Assembly: GCA_033964015.1 (NCBI GenBank)
Contig: CM066912.1
Span: forward strand, 18,091,073 to 18,155,072
Reading direction: 5' to 3'
DNA from: Scolanthus callimorphus
Taxonomy: Eukaryota; Cnidaria; Anthozoa; Actiniaria; Edwardsiidae
Length of the DNA stretch: 64,000 nucleotides
Shown here: piece after piece, positions 36,301 through 39,300 of the stretch
Layout of the letters: every line of letters starts with the position of its first letter
Numbering within the stretch: the stretch's first letter is position 1
Notes under the pieces: model-generated
The model's input: the letters and a program-made list of their open reading frames with translations, nothing else
Database searches by the model: none
Told to the model about the DNA's origin: nothing
Program-made: the position numbers and the translations under genes

Positions 36301-39300
36301 ATATGACTTGCCGTGCTTACTCATATGATAACGTGTGTGGTGTGCTATTCACAGGACATGTGACTTGCCGTGCTTACTCATATGATAACGTGTGTGGTGT
36401 GCTATTCACAGGACATGTGACTTGCCGTGCTTACTCATATGATAACGTGTGTGGTGTGCTATTCACAGGACATGTGACTTTCCGTGCCTGCTCATATGAT
36501 AACGTGTGTGGTGTGCTATTCACAGGAAATGTGACTTGCCGTACTTACTCATATGATAACGTGTGTGGTGTGCTATTCACAGGACATGTGACTTGCCGTG
36601 CTTACTCATATGATAACGTGTGTGGTGTGCTATTCACAGGACATGTGACTTGCCGTGCTTACTCATATGATAACGTGTGTGGTGTGCTATTCACAGGACA
36701 TGTGACTTGCCGTGCTTACTCATATGATAACGTGTGTGGTGTGCTATTCACAGGACATGTGACTTTCCGTGCCTGCTCATATGATAACGTGTGTGGTGTG
36801 CTATTCACAGGAAATGTGACTTGCCGTACTTACTCATATGATAACGTGTGTGGTGTACTATTCACAGGACATGTGACTTGCCGTGCTTACTCATATGATA
36901 ACGTGTGTGGTGTGCTATTCACAGGACATGTGACTTGCCGTGCTTACTCATATGATAACGTGTGTGGTGTGCTATTCACAGGACATGTGACTTTCCGTGC
37001 CTGCTCATATGATAACGTGTGTGGTGTGCTATTCACAGGAAATGTGACTTGCCGTACTTACTCATATGATAACGTGTGTGGCGTGCTATTCACAGGACAT
37101 GTGACTTGCCGTGCTTACTCATATGATAACGTGTGTGGTGTGCTATTCACAGGACATGTGACTTTCCGTACTTACTCATATGATAACGTGTGTGGTGTGC
37201 TATTCACAGGACATGTGACTTGCTGTGCTTTCTCATATGATAACGTGTGTGGCGTGCTATTCACAGGACATGTGACTTGCCGTGCTTTCTCATATGATAA
37301 CGTGTGTGGTGTGCTATTCACAGGACATGTGACTTGCCGTGCTTACTCATATGATAACGTGTGTGGTGTGCTATTCACAGGACATGTGACTTGCCGTGCT
37401 TACTCATATGATAACGTGTGTGGTGTGCTATTCACAGGACATGTGACTTGCCGTGCCTGCTCATATGATAACGTGTGTGGCGTGCTATTGACAGTACATG
37501 TGACTTGCCGTGCTTTCTCATATGATAACGTGTGTGGTGTGCTATTCACAGGACATGTATGAGGAGGTTTTAAAGTACGGTGCATATATTGTGGACGCGT
37601 TGCGCGAGTTCCAACAGCCTGTCTTTATATACATTCCTCCTAACGGAGAACTGCGTGGCGGGGCATGGGTGGTACTGGACCCCACCATCAACCCTGAGGC
37701 CATGGAGATGTACGCCGATGCTGAGAGCAAGTTAGTATTTACCGGTATATATAATCGGGAAGATTTGGTTTGATTTAGCAAAATACCAGCGCGAGTTTGG
37801 TCGAGCCGTCGTTTCTTTGATCTCTCGTTTGTTTCAGCTCTGATATTTTGCAGAATCGAGCCAAATTTACCCGATTATTTATTAACATCAATCTCGTTCC
37901 CAGAGCCTCTCGGTCATGCTGACTGTCGGAGGCTCTGGAAACAGACGAAACCGGAAGTTCTAGAATCAGGATATCCGGTATTGTCGGTTAGGCAAACTTA
38001 AAAACGGCAAGCAGGAATCTCGGCCAATCAGAATCGCCCTATGATTGTCTGCCGCCAGAGCCTACGACAAACAACAACAGCGGAGTTATTCAGTGGAGTA
38101 GGATCTGGGAACGAGTTTGTTTAACATCCCACTGAAACAATCAGAAAAGAAAATCCTGCTTGTCCTCCGCTAAAATCTATGACGTTGGTTTGTAAATTTG
38201 AAGTCGCGCAAGGAAACCATTTTGTTTTGTTTTCCGTCGCAAACTCCTGAGACAATGTTTATGCTGATCATTTAAACTATTTATTTAGTCTGTTACTGGA
38301 ATTTTAGATCAACTGTCCATGATATCGTGTCATATCAGGACCATAATGAAGGGGGATGATAATGACGTTTAGGTCACATGAAGTAGCCTTTCCACTTTTT
38401 AGAACATTTTAGACGTCGGCCTGTCGAAGTGCAGAAAAGTTCTATATGTACCGCCAGCACGCTATTTGCCACACTTCAGGTGTTGTTGCGAGAAAAATCA
38501 CCTCTTCCTGCCCTCCCTCACTGATGACCTAACAAAATCTCTGACATGGCAAATCACATTTGAGAACCATTTTTGGCGGGCGAAAAACTCAAAACTTTAC
38601 TTTAGTTTACTAAGGAGAATTATTTTGTGGAACCATAAACCTTGTTTCATGTCACGAGTTATTATGATAAAACTGTCATACACTTGTATTGCATATCAGG
38701 GGTAATGTGCTAGAGCCTGCAGGCACCGTGGAGATCAAGTTCAGACGGAAGGACCTTGTCAAGTCCATGAGAAGACTCGACGCCAAACACCTAGACCTAT
38801 CACAGAAATTGACATCCCCGGGTAAACCATACTGTTTTTTCAAGAATATTGTTTGGTTTGATTTTGTTATTTACCTGAGTTTGTCGTGTTATTTTTATGC
38901 AGATCTGTTAATAAAGGACCGAAAAACGTTGGAGAAGCAACTGAAAGAGCGCGAGGACGAACTGCTTTCCACGTATCAGCAGGCGAGTTAGTCACACACA
39001 CAACCTGTTCTTCCGTCAGCTGTGTGTTTTGATGTATAATTATAGCTTATTAAAGTATTATTTCTCATCCTCAGGTGGCAATTGAGTTTGCCGACCTCCA
39101 TGACACGCCCGGTCGTATGCAAGAGAAAGGGGTTATCACTGTATGTACACTCATCTATAATCATTATGCAAGAGAAAGGGGTTATCACTGTATGTACACT
39201 CATCTATAATCATTATCTCAGCTTTAGGATGGGTGTTTCTTTCATTGATATATTTTTTTTGAATATATAATTTTACGCCCTAGTACCGCTTTATACTTTA

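Noticed and set aside
35961..37562. 533-codon plus-strand open frame made of 19-residue repeats ([19 protein letters not shown])
   Set aside because: It is the 57-bp array read in a frame that happens to lack stops. It lies in ACC intron 22, out of frame with exon 23, and ends at once in unique sequence.
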